Positions 1 through 6,761 of a DNA stretch of 17,062 nucleotides are shown piece by piece. Origin of the DNA: CAYXVB01 sp964467785 (GTDB lineage Bacteria > Bdellovibrionota > UBA1018); NCBI GenBank assembly GCA_964467785.1, contig CAYXVB010000072.1:1-17062 (forward strand), written 5' to 3'. Made by a program: the position numbers and the translations under genes. Numbering within the stretch: position 1 is the stretch's first letter; each line of letters starts with the position of its first letter. The notes under the pieces are model-generated. The model ran no database searches. It was not told where the DNA came from and worked only from the letters and a program-made list of their open reading frames with translations.

Positions 1-524
1 GTTAACCCGGCTGAAACGCCGGAGTCCCTGGATCGCCGTCAATCCATCGATCCGGGTCTCGTCGAAATCCGGAGAGAATTCCATCGTGGCGAGCGAGATC
101 GAGCGGATCGACGCCGCGTTCGTGCCGAGAGTCTGCGTACTGATCGAGAGCGCTCCCGCTTCGGGCAGTGACATTACCATCCAGACCGGGTACGTGGCCG
201 ATCCGGGGGGTGTGGGGCCGGCCTTGGGACGAGGCGCTTCAAAGAGGGCGGAGCTCAGACCCTGTTTTGCGGCCGGAAGCCGAATCGTGGCGGGAAGTCG
301 AAGGCTGTCGGCGAGCTCGGGGGTTGGAAGAAACGTGGGGAGCTGCAGCTGTGCGCTGGCCTGCTCAACCAGTACGCCCGCGATCTTGCGGTTGTCGGGG
401 CTGAGCGCGATGCCGACGATCTCGCGAGTCGAGCCCTGGAGGGGCGCCATGGACTTGAGCAGGACGGAGGTTGTCGCGTCGAAATGCTGGCCGTCAGAAA
501 GCGAAGCGGAGATCGGCGTTTTGA
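1..524 (-). CDS. C-terminal part of an exported protein of unknown function (partial at both ends)
   Basis: Read on the minus strand from the N gap to the left edge, one frame (codons starting at 522, 519 and so on) is open for about 174 codons with no stop. The other frame entering from upstream hits a stop at 494-496. The product is rich in Ala, Ser, Thr, Pro and Leu and looks like a beta-rich extracytoplasmic domain (for example LATMEFSPDFDETRIDG near the end). No known motif is recognised. It is almost certainly the continuation of the gene that starts at 1531: same strand, same composition, and separated only by Ns. The 10-N run does not keep the frame, so the true gap length is unknown. 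The stop codon lies outside the window. A large plus-strand ORF over the same bases is a shadow. Confidence 0.6.
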
Positions 525-534
525 NNNNNNNNNN
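525..534. other. Assembly gap (10 Ns) inside a gene
   Basis: Ten consecutive Ns sit inside a minus-strand coding region. The frame that is open upstream of the gap closes about 30 bases after it, while a different frame is open all the way to the window edge. The Ns are therefore a scaffolding placeholder of unknown real length, not a measured 10-base stretch. Confidence 0.97.
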
Positions 535-1531
535 TGAGGTCCGTCGGTAGCATCACCGAGCGGTCGGAATACAGATTGGTGAAAGCCGCGACCATCACGT
601 CCGCGGCGAATGGTGCCGCCGTGACCGAAACCGAGTGGGTCGGACTGAGTGCGGTGTCCGCGCTCACGTCCTGGCGGAAGTCCGAGTTCGGAGTGACTGT
701 CGCGGCGAGTCCCACGCGGGTGAATTCAAACTTGTTGAGCGACGAGAGGCTGAGCTCTCCACTCTGTCCGATTGAGATGAGGTCGTTCGACATCATTTTG
801 CCCTGGATGACGCCGAGGCGGCTCGAGATGCCCGAAGGAACCGGAAGACGGTAGTTGAGCTTGTTGACCTTGGCTGACCCGATGAGGAGCGGAATCGATT
901 GGGGCGGCAGGACCAGGTTGGACGGGATCTCGCGGTCGCCCCAGATGTTGATCGTGTCATTGAGCGGAGAGACCACTGACTGAAGCGTGAAGTCGAGGAG
1001 GTCTAGACCGCTGAGCGAGCGGATGACCAATCCGAGCGCGATCGGTTTGGCCAGCGCGCCGGGTTCCCCGGAGTTCCCGGATTCGGGGGGAGACTGAAGA
1101 TGCGCGGGCATGCTCCAACCGCCTACCGTGCCGCTGGCGATCACTTCAGGAACGGATATCTCAAGACGCTTGAGATGAACCGTGAGATGACCGCCGCGCA
1201 CGCCGGCGATTGTCATCGTGACGTAACCAGGCTTGGAGACGGTGACTGCCTTGAGCGTATCGGCTTCGACCCAGTCGCCGGAGGAGGTGGACGCGTTTCC
1301 GAGGCTGTTGACTTCGATTTGCGAGTCGACCACCGGTGCGAGCGTCTGCTCGTCCAGCACGGTGACCTGAAGCGAGGATGGGTCACCGTTCTCGATCGAG
1401 AATCCCAGGGATCCCGCTTGCGCGCTGGGGAGCAACAGTGTCGCTGCGGCCAGGAAGGCCAGAGCCATCGCGAGGGCGAAGAACTTCGTTGAGCGGGCCC
1501 TGATCCGGTGTCGGAAGTTCATCGTCGTCAT
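535..1531 (-). CDS. Exported protein of unknown function, N-terminal part (3' end lost in N gap)
   Basis: About 332 residues precede the gap. The N-terminus is a clear Sec signal peptide: an Arg/Lys-rich start (residues 7-16), a hydrophobic core (about 18-35) and a probable cleavage after the Ala-Gln-Ala at 37-39. Residues 55-121 look like a small beta-sandwich of the carboxypeptidase-regulatory/CNA-B type (VTVLDEQTLAPVVDSQIEV, then a SKPGY turn); this is a resemblance only. The rest is beta-rich with no recognised catalytic motif. The protein should be periplasmic or surface located. The start may be ATG 1531 or the in-frame ATG at 1522; neither has a good Shine-Dalgarno. It is divergent from kdsD with very little space between them. 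The gene continues beyond the Ns to the window edge. Function unknown. Confidence 0.7.
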
Positions 1532-1560
1532 CCGGGCAGCCTACTGAATGGATTTGTGCG

Positions 1561-1589
1561 TTGTCAACTCCGGGGGGGCGGTGCATAAA
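1561..1589 (+). promoter_or_regulatory. Putative sigma70 promoter for kdsD
   Basis: TTGTCA (1561-1566, 5 of 6 to TTGACA) is separated by exactly 17 bp from CATAAA (1584-1589, 4 of 6 to TATAAT). A transcription start near 1596 would exclude the upstream ATG at 1548 and coincide with the ATG at 1596. That leaves the GTG at 1635, which has a GAGGG Shine-Dalgarno, as the best start of kdsD. Confidence 0.5.
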
Positions 1590-1619
1590 TGCCTTATGCA
1601 GAGCACCGGTCACGAAAAT

Positions 1620-1624
1620 GAGGG
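1620..1624 (+). promoter_or_regulatory. Shine-Dalgarno GAGGG deciding the kdsD start
   Basis: GAGGG lies 10 nt before the GTG at 1635. The upstream in-frame ATGs at 1548 and 1596 have no comparable purine-rich site at normal spacing. Confidence 0.5.
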
Positions 1625-1634
1625 TCGGTTGGAC

Positions 1635-2618
1635 GTGGTCCACGAGGTGGTGCGGGTCTTAGATGTCGAGGCCGCGGCGCTCGCGCAGCGAGCCAGAGCG
1701 CTTCAAAGTGATGCGACCAGCGCGAATGCAATCCGTCAAGCGCTGACGCTGATGGAACAGGCACTTCGGAGCGGCGGCAAAATCATTGTCACTGGCGTGG
1801 GTAAGTCCGGAAAAATCGCGCAAAAAACCGTGGCCACGATGTGCAGTACCGGCAGCTTCGCCGTCTATCTTCATCCAACGGAAGGCCTGCACGGAGATCT
1901 CGGGGTCGTGCAGCCGGGCGACGTGGTGCTCGCGTTGAGTTACACCGGCAATACCGATGAGCTGACGAGAATTCTGCCTTCGCTCAAGGAACTCCGCGTT
2001 GCGGTCATTGGGCTGGGGGGCAATGCGCGCTCCAAGCTTGCCGCGGCATGCGATGTCTGGATCGATGCCCCCGTCGAGCAGGAGGCCTGCCCGCATAATC
2101 TCGCGCCCACGACCAGTACGACGCTTGCGTTGGCGCTCTGTGACGCGCTTGCGGTGACGTTGATGCAGCTTCGCGGATTCGATGCCGGCGCGTTTGCGCG
2201 CAATCATCCCGGAGGATCCCTAGGCAATCGCCTCAAGCTTCAGGTCCGCGAGGTCATGCACGGCGGAGCGCAGATGCCAAAAGTCGATCCCAGCGCGCCG
2301 ATGGACGAAGTCGTCGTCATCTCGACGCGCCACAAGCTCGGCGCGGTCCTGGTCATTGATGCGCAGGACAAGCTCTTGGGGATCATCACGGACGGAGACC
2401 TGCGTCGCGCGCTCTCCCACCGGGAAAAATTCTTTCATCTGCAGGCGCTGGAGGTGATGACCATGAGCCCCGTCACCACAAGTCCTGACGCCATGGCTTT
2501 TGACGCACTGAAGCTCATGGAGAATCGCCCGAGTCAGATCAGCGTGCTTCCAGTGGTGGACAGCGACGGCCGGGCCGTGGGAGTGGTTCGATTGCATGAC
2601 CTTGTCGGAAATCTCTAA
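1635..2618 (+). CDS. kdsD: D-arabinose 5-phosphate isomerase (KdsD/KpsF/GutQ family)
   Basis: This enzyme interconverts ribulose 5-phosphate and arabinose 5-phosphate in the cytosol, the first step towards Kdo for the LPS core. From the GTG start it is 327 residues, the usual family length (E. coli KdsD has 328). An N-terminal SIS domain carries GVGKSG (Lys57), HPTEGLHGDLG (His86), TGNTDEL (Glu109) and FARNHPGGSLG (His191). These match the catalytic Lys, His, Glu and His of E. coli KdsD (K59, H88, E111, H193). Two CBS domains follow (about 209-260 and 274-327). Longer versions starting at ATG 1548 or 1596 are possible but would overlap the predicted promoter. The next gene overlaps its 3' end by 23 bp, so the two are probably cotranscribed. 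The usual kdsC/lpt neighbours are not here. Confidence 0.95.
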   Translation: MVHEVVRVLDVEAAALAQRARALQSDATSANAIRQALTLMEQALRSGGKIIVTGVGKSGKIAQKTVATMCSTGSFAVYLHPTEGLHGDLGVVQPGDVVLALSYTGNTDELTRILPSLKELRVAVIGLGGNARSKLAAACDVWIDAPVEQEACPHNLAPTTSTTLALALCDALAVTLMQLRGFDAGAFARNHPGGSLGNRLKLQVREVMHGGAQMPKVDPSAPMDEVVVISTRHKLGAVLVIDAQDKLLGIITDGDLRRALSHREKFFHLQALEVMTMSPVTTSPDAMAFDALKLMENRPSQISVLPVVDSDGRAVGVVRLHDLVGNL

Positions 2619-2898
2619 ATCCGGATTCAAGTTGGGAAGCAGGCGCGAAGCCTGCGATCAGTGCGGCGGACCTCTCGCCGAACGTCCCGCGCATCCTTAT
2701 CCCGTCCTCGAACAGACGCTTTTCGGTCTGAGTTTTCTTGGGTTCCTGCTGGTGGGCGAAAAACTTCGTGGCCAGCTCGCCCTGATCTGGGTCTGGTCCG
2801 CAGTTCAACTCATTCTTGGAGCGCTGCTCATCCGGGGTCGTATGCGATCCAAGCGAACAGTTTATCGTTGCATCCGCTGCGGGCGGGAATTACGATAA
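2596..2898 (+). CDS. Small zinc-ribbon membrane protein, hypothetical
   Basis: A 100-residue protein whose ATG lies inside the end of kdsD (23 bp overlap), with GGGAG about 11 nt upstream; this suggests translational coupling. Two CxxC pairs lie at the ends (Cys20/Cys23 in CDQCGG and Cys92/Cys95 in CIRCGRELR). Between them is a hydrophobic region (about residues 41-80) that could form two short membrane helices around a GEKLRGQ turn. If so, both Cys pairs face the same side, probably the cytoplasm given the Arg/Lys-rich flanks, and could together bind one zinc ion. I do not recognise the family. The short overlapping arrangement makes it somewhat uncertain, but the symmetrical Cys pairs argue for a real gene. 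Confidence 0.65.
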   Translation: MTLSEISKSGFKLGSRREACDQCGGPLAERPAHPYPVLEQTLFGLSFLGFLLVGEKLRGQLALIWVWSAVQLILGALLIRGRMRSKRTVYRCIRCGRELR

Positions 2899-2966
2899 CC
2901 TGAGATTTTTTTTTGCAGTCTCGAAGTGTTGTATCACTCTCAACCTCTCCGCAGGGAGCTCCAATT

Positions 2967-2972
2967 GGAGGA
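2967..2972 (+). promoter_or_regulatory. Shine-Dalgarno GGAGGA deciding the lipoprotein start
   Basis: GGAGGA is followed after 7 nt by GTG at 2980. This puts a short basic n-region before the hydrophobic stretch and lipobox. The upstream in-frame ATG at 2926 has no such site. A run of nine Ts (2906-2914) lies just upstream, and a possible weak promoter, TTGCAT (2868-2873)-17-TACGAT (2891-2896), sits at the end of the previous gene. Confidence 0.65.
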
Positions 2973-2979
2973 TCGATCG

Positions 2980-4059
2980 GTGTTCAAGGGAACTAGCAAG
3001 AATTATGTGTCTTATACGATGGGTACGACGTTTTTCGCCGCCCTCGTGCTCGGGGTCGTCGTTGCGTGCAGCGGAGAGCAGGCCAAGGCCAAGCCGAACG
3101 TCGTGACCAAGGATGCTCCCCGGCCGGGCGTCGTCGCCAAGATCAACGGCGAAGAGATCAGCGAAGAAGCGCTCCTCGGCGACGAGAAGCTCGAGTTCTT
3201 CGAGATGCAAAAGCGCATGTACGAGCTCAAGATGGCGCAGCTCAACAAGCTGATGATCGAAAAGCTTATTGGCGCCGAGGCGAAAAAGGCCAACATGAGC
3301 CTCGACGACTTCATCCAGAAGAACGTCGTGAAAAAGGACCTTAAGGTAACCGACGCCGAGTACAAGAAGTTCGTCGCTGACCGCAAGATCCCCGATTCGC
3401 AGATCAATCCCCAGATCAAGGAAAAGATCAATGCGTACATCATCGGCATGAAGAAGCAGGAGCTGGTGGACGAATATGTCTCCAAGCTGACCAAGTCCAA
3501 TCCGGTGGAGGTCTACTTCACCAAGCCCAAGATGTCCGCCAAGATCGAAGCGGGTGACGGCCCGTCCTTTGGCGGCAATGACGCCAAGGTCACGATCGTG
3601 GAGTTCAGCGACTTCCAGTGCCCGTATTGCTCCAAGGGCGCCGAAGTGGCTCAGCAGCTCAAGAAGAAGTACGGCAACAAGATTAAGTTCACGTTCCGTC
3701 ACTTCCCGCTGCCGATGCATCCGGATGCCCGTCCGGCCTCCGAGATGTCCATGTGCGTGCATGAGCAGGGCGCGGACAAATTCTGGAAGTTCCACGATTT
3801 CGCCTTCGCTCAACAGGATCAGCTCAGCGCTGACAACCTGGTCAAGCTCGCAAAGAGGGCTGGCGCGGACGAAGCCAAGGCCAAGGCCTGTTTCGAGTCC
3901 AAGAAGTATGCAGCCAAGGTGCAGGAAGACATGGCCTATGGCGAGAAGGTCGGCGTGCGCTCCACTCCGACGTTCTTCATCAATGGCCAGCTCGTGAGCG
4001 GCGCTCGGCCGATCGCCGACTTCTCCGAGATCATCGACGAAGAGCTGGCAGCGAAATAA
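2980..4059 (+). CDS. DsbA-family thiol oxidoreductase lipoprotein with SurA-like N-terminal segment
   Basis: From GTG 2980 the product has 359 residues. It begins with a lipoprotein signal peptide: a basic n-region, a hydrophobic stretch and the lipobox VVAC (Cys30). Residues about 51-170 begin with VVAKINGEEIS and continue as charged helices, like the N-terminal domain of SurA/PpiC-type periplasmic chaperones. Residues about 200-359 are a DsbA/BdbD-type thioredoxin fold with active site CPYC (214-217), the cis-proline motif TPTFFING (Pro330) and an additional Cys pair (259, 304) that may form a second disulfide, as in Thioredoxin_4 proteins. Likely role: lipid-anchored periplasmic disulfide formation or isomerisation on exported proteins. 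No parvulin catalytic domain is present. It is followed by a strong terminator. An internal ATG at 3019 would leave too short an n-region. Confidence 0.88.
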   Translation: MFKGTSKNYVSYTMGTTFFAALVLGVVVACSGEQAKAKPNVVTKDAPRPGVVAKINGEEISEEALLGDEKLEFFEMQKRMYELKMAQLNKLMIEKLIGAEAKKANMSLDDFIQKNVVKKDLKVTDAEYKKFVADRKIPDSQINPQIKEKINAYIIGMKKQELVDEYVSKLTKSNPVEVYFTKPKMSAKIEAGDGPSFGGNDAKVTIVEFSDFQCPYCSKGAEVAQQLKKKYGNKIKFTFRHFPLPMHPDARPASEMSMCVHEQGADKFWKFHDFAFAQQDQLSADNLVKLAKRAGADEAKAKACFESKKYAAKVQEDMAYGEKVGVRSTPTFFINGQLVSGARPIADFSEIIDEELAAK

Positions 4060-4096
4060 AGCTGCTGACTCTGCAAGCGACTCTTCTGAGTTAACG

Positions 4097-4136
4097 AAAC
4101 GCCGGGAGCTTTAGGGCCCCCGGCGTTTTTGTTTTT
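4097..4136 (+). terminator. Rho-independent terminator after the DsbA-like gene
   Basis: A perfect 10-bp stem, AAACGCCGGG (4097-4106) with CCCGGCGTTT (4119-4128), has a 12-nt loop and runs into a T-rich tract (4126-4136, interrupted by one G). It lies 38 nt after the stop of the DsbA-like gene and ends just before rnhA, so it separates the two transcription units. Confidence 0.9.
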
Positions 4137-4163
4137 TGCGGGGCGCAATGGGATTATGATCCC

Positions 4164-4631
4164 ATGATGTCGAACTCTTCCCTTTGGCTCTGTTACACCG
4201 ACGGCTCCTGCAAGAAGGGCGAAGGCGCGCCCGGCGGCTGGGGCTGCCTGGTGCGAGCGCCGGCGGGGCCTCCAATCGAAAAGTACGGCTCTTCCGTCAA
4301 GTCCACGATTGCCGCCATGGAGCTCGAGGCGGTCATCCAAGCGCTCAGCGAATTGCCCGATGGCGCCTCGGCCACGGTGTTCTCCGATTCACAGGTGTTG
4401 ATCGAGCATTGCTCGCGCTGGATCGAGATTTGGAAAAAAGCGGGATGGCGCAAGGCGCCGGTTGAGCATCTGGCGCGTTTTCAAGAGATTGATCGCCTGA
4501 TCGAAGGGCGCGCGCTCCGCGTCCAGTGGCAATGGGTACGAAGCCATAACGGTAATGCAGGTAACGAGCGCGCCCATGAGCTGGCCGCGCAAGGCGCGCG
4601 CGAAGCCAAAAAGCAGCTGAATTTAAAGTGA
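4164..4631 (+). CDS. rnhA: Ribonuclease HI
   Basis: This enzyme cuts the RNA strand of RNA-DNA hybrids (primers, R-loops) in the cytosol. At 155 residues it has standard RNase HI length. Catalytic residues visible: Asp13 (YTDGS), Glu53 (AMELEA), Asp75 (FSDSQ) and the flexible-loop His128 (RSHNG). The fourth carboxylate, Asp134 in E. coli (NERCDELA), is replaced by His138 (NERAHELA). From what I know of E. coli mutants, Asp134-to-His keeps activity, so this is probably an active enzyme. Two adjacent ATGs (4164, 4167) can start it; neither has a Shine-Dalgarno, and TATGAT lies at 4155-4160, so the message may be leaderless from the second ATG. It converges with the HEAT-repeat gene, with only 6 bp between stops. 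Confidence 0.94.
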   Translation: MMSNSSLWLCYTDGSCKKGEGAPGGWGCLVRAPAGPPIEKYGSSVKSTIAAMELEAVIQALSELPDGASATVFSDSQVLIEHCSRWIEIWKKAGWRKAPVEHLARFQEIDRLIEGRALRVQWQWVRSHNGNAGNERAHELAAQGAREAKKQLNLK

Positions 4632-4637
4632 ATCGAC

Positions 4638-5504
4638 TCAGCCGCGACGCTTATTCGACGGCGCGGCGCTCGGAGCCAACGCCCGCTTGAGTTGTCGGGC
4701 TTGCTCGCTCAGTGGCAGTGCGCGCGAGACGCTGCGGCCATTGAGGGCCCCGAGCGTCAGGACGGCCTGACGGAGAAGTGCGGGATCTTCATGGCGGTCC
4801 AGCAGGGGAAGGAGCCGTGGCGTGGCTTCGCGTGCCTTCAGGCTGGCCAGCGCCTTGAGCGCGCGCTGAGGGATCCACTGCGCTTTATTGCCGTGGTAGT
4901 TGTCGCGGTTTTCGATCGCGCGCAGCAGGGCTTCGGGCGCTCCCACGGGCTGGAGTTTTTCGACAGCGTCCACAGCCTCGAGTCGCACGACGAGGGCCGG
5001 GTCCTGGAGGAGCGCCAGGGTCGAAGCCGCGGTCTGTGGATTTCGCAGTGCGGAGAGCGCGCGGAGCGCCCCAGCCCGTAGCATCCAGGACGAGTCTTTG
5101 AGGAAAGGCTGTATGAGGGGGGCGGAGGCCTGTCCACCGAGTTTGGCCGCACCCATGAGCGCGGTATAGCGTTCAGAGTCACGGATCGAGCGAGTGGCGG
5201 CCAGCTCGAGTAGCGGGCTGACGGCCCGAGGTCCGAATTTTTGGTCCCATTGGCGCAGCAACGAGCTGAAAGACGCGCCGCGCGCGGATTCGAGATCGCG
5301 CCTGAGAATCTTACGAAGTTGGACGTTCTCGATCGCAGGAACTTTTGTCGCATGCGCCGTGGAGGGAGCAAGCAGGTGCCCTGCGATCGTCAGCGTGACG
5401 AAGAGCAGGGATGCGGAACCGAGTCCGTGTCCGAGCGCCTGAGCGACGGTTCCGTTCTTCTTAGCTGTTGAGCATTTTTTCGAATTCAGCGACGAGATCG
5501 TCAT
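4638..5504 (-). CDS. Exported HEAT-repeat protein of unknown function
   Basis: A 288-residue protein starting at ATG 5504, inside the last 44 bp of the upstream coiled-coil gene. The overlap suggests translational coupling. The N-terminus has lysines (9, 10, 15, 16), a hydrophobic core (LLFVTLTIAGHLL) and a probable signal-peptidase site after AHA, so it should be periplasmic. The mature part is all helical with HEAT-type repeats: paired helices ending in phrases such as LLELAA, APLIQPFLKDSSWMLRAGALRAL, STLALLQDPALVVRLEAV, APEALLRAIENR, and PRLLPLLDRHEDPALLRQAV. HEAT repeats normally serve as protein-binding scaffolds; no enzyme motif is seen. The open frame extends further upstream to 5858, but that part is Arg/Pro-rich shadow sequence of the neighbouring gene. 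The partner is unknown and may be the upstream membrane protein. Confidence 0.75.
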   Translation of the reverse strand: MTISSLNSKKCSTAKKNGTVAQALGHGLGSASLLFVTLTIAGHLLAPSTAHATKVPAIENVQLRKILRRDLESARGASFSSLLRQWDQKFGPRAVSPLLELAATRSIRDSERYTALMGAAKLGGQASAPLIQPFLKDSSWMLRAGALRALSALRNPQTAASTLALLQDPALVVRLEAVDAVEKLQPVGAPEALLRAIENRDNYHGNKAQWIPQRALKALASLKAREATPRLLPLLDRHEDPALLRQAVLTLGALNGRSVSRALPLSEQARQLKRALAPSAAPSNKRRG

Positions 5505-6618
5505 TGGATTTGTCACTCTCGGGAGTTGGGGCCGCTTCCGCGGACATGGGAGCAGTTTCCGCCGCGGGTGCTTCCGAGGCGGCGGCGGCGGAGGATGCGA
5601 CGGCCTCAGGTTCTGGAGTCGCCAGGGCCGCGTCGATCGGGGCGGCTTCGGCTTCGGCCGCCGGAGCGTCCTGAAGGCTTTGTTCGACCTGATCGACCAG
5701 ATTCTCGAACTGTGCATTTTCGGTGGGATCGGCAACCGGAGCGACTTCGGCGGCCAGTACGGGTTCTGGCTCGGCTTGCGACGCGGGCTCGATCGTTGCG
5801 ACAGGCTCCGTCTCGATCGTAGGGGCGGGAATCGCAGAACCCGCAGCCACCGCGCCACCTGCTCCAGCCAACGCGGCTTTAAGCTGGGCGTTTTCCTGCT
5901 GAAGGCGCTTGAGATTGGCTAGGTCGTCTTCGATCACGCTGTACTCGGCGAGACGAGCTTCCAGCTCGCTGATCTTTTTTGTGAATTCCGCGGTGTCCCC
6001 GGCGGAGGCTCCGCTGCCGTTGCCGCCTTTGGTCTTGGCTTCCGCCAGTTCCTTTTCGAGCCGGATCTTCTCTCCGGCGATCGAGTCCATCGCTTGAGTT
6101 TGCTCGAGCATCTTGCGCTCAAGCTCCGAGAATTTCTTGAGCAGTTCGGGTTCGCCCAAGCCCGCGCCGGTCGCGGGGTGAGGGGAGGTTGGCGGCGCGG
6201 CGTGTGCCGCTGTCATGAACTGCGCGGCCATCGCGCTCGCGCCGGTGCCCGGTTGAAGTTGGATGCCATGGGAGGCGAGCAGTCCGAAAAGTTGCGCGCG
6301 AAGACTCTCCGCGTCGAGGATCAGCGCGTTGAGGTAGGTTCGGACGACGCCTGCGGGAACAGCCTGGTCGATGACGCCGAGACGGCGTTTGCGCAGGATC
6401 CAAAAAGCGGCGTAGGCGGCGCAGAGGACGCTGATCAGGAGGCCTTCGAAGAGGAGCGCCTCAGTGGTGAACTGCGAGAAAAGATAGACCCAAGAGCTGC
6501 CGGGGGCCAAGGTCGAGCCGTGATTCGCCATCGTTTCTCTGGCGCTCATCGCGGTCGACGCGTCGTGAGCCGCCGGTGGGGCGTGTTGGCTCTGTTTTTG
6601 TGGTGCTGACATGCTCAC
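5461..6618 (-). CDS. Membrane-anchored coiled-coil protein with Ala/Pro/Glu-rich tail, unknown function
   Basis: The product has 385 residues: a Ser/Ala/His-rich N-terminus (1-45), one membrane helix (about 54-75) followed by RKRR, which by the positive-inside rule puts the rest in the cytoplasm, a linker, two coiled-coil stretches (about 157-197 and 211-250, heptads of Leu/Glu/Lys), and a long acidic Ala/Pro/Glu-rich region (255-370). Two similar short acidic helices cap that region: FENLVDQVEQSL (304-315) and DDLVAEFEKMLNS at the extreme C-terminus; they could be docking peptides. The start is GTG 6618 or ATG 6612, both served by AAGGAAGGA (6622-6630). A near-consensus promoter lies upstream. 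It is the first gene of a two-gene operon with the HEAT-repeat protein. I do not recognise the family; a structural or motility role is only a guess. Confidence 0.8.
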   Translation of the reverse strand: MSMSAPQKQSQHAPPAAHDASTAMSARETMANHGSTLAPGSSWVYLFSQFTTEALLFEGLLISVLCAAYAAFWILRKRRLGVIDQAVPAGVVRTYLNALILDAESLRAQLFGLLASHGIQLQPGTGASAMAAQFMTAAHAAPPTSPHPATGAGLGEPELLKKFSELERKMLEQTQAMDSIAGEKIRLEKELAEAKTKGGNGSGASAGDTAEFTKKISELEARLAEYSVIEDDLANLKRLQQENAQLKAALAGAGGAVAAGSAIPAPTIETEPVATIEPASQAEPEPVLAAEVAPVADPTENAQFENLVDQVEQSLQDAPAAEAEAAPIDAALATPEPEAVASSAAAASEAPAAETAPMSAEAAPTPESDKSNDDLVAEFEKMLNS

Positions 6619-6707
6619 CGGTCCTTCCTTTGACCTGTGCCTATGCGGTCCCGTGTTCGGGTTTTCGTCCCCCGGTTAGGGGCGGACGGAAGAAGGGCAT
6701 TCACCTT

Positions 6708-6736
6708 ATTGTAGGGAGGAGAGGAAAGCCTGTCAA
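6708..6736 (-). promoter_or_regulatory. Strong sigma70-type promoter for the coiled-coil/HEAT operon
   Basis: On the minus strand TTGACA (6731-6736, perfect consensus) is followed by exactly 17 bp and TACAAT (6708-6713, 5 of 6). The predicted start near 6701 gives a leader of about 83 nt before GTG 6618. The leader contains an imperfect hairpin with the outer stem CGTCC/GGACG around 6667-6689. This is the best promoter in the window. Confidence 0.8.
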
Positions 6737-6761
6737 ACAAACGGGTTTTGCGCAGGATGTC

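Noticed and set aside
86..550. Plus-strand open frame across the N gap
   Set aside because: The minus strand is open over the same bases and continues an evident secreted protein; the plus-strand product has no family likeness and runs through Ns.
2906..2914. Run of nine Ts after the zinc-ribbon gene as a terminator
   Set aside because: No stable GC-rich hairpin precedes it, only a few possible pairs, so it is not called as a terminator.
2890..3813. 307-codon minus-strand open frame over the DsbA-like gene
   Set aside because: The opposite strand encodes a clear CPYC thioredoxin protein; the antisense product is a Leu/His/Asp-rich shadow.
5505..5858. Upstream extension of the HEAT-repeat frame to an ATG at 5858
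   Set aside because: The extension is Arg/Pro/Ser-rich low-complexity sequence typical of an off-frame reading of the Ala/Pro/Glu-rich tail of the coiled-coil gene. ATG 5504 gives a good signal peptide instead.
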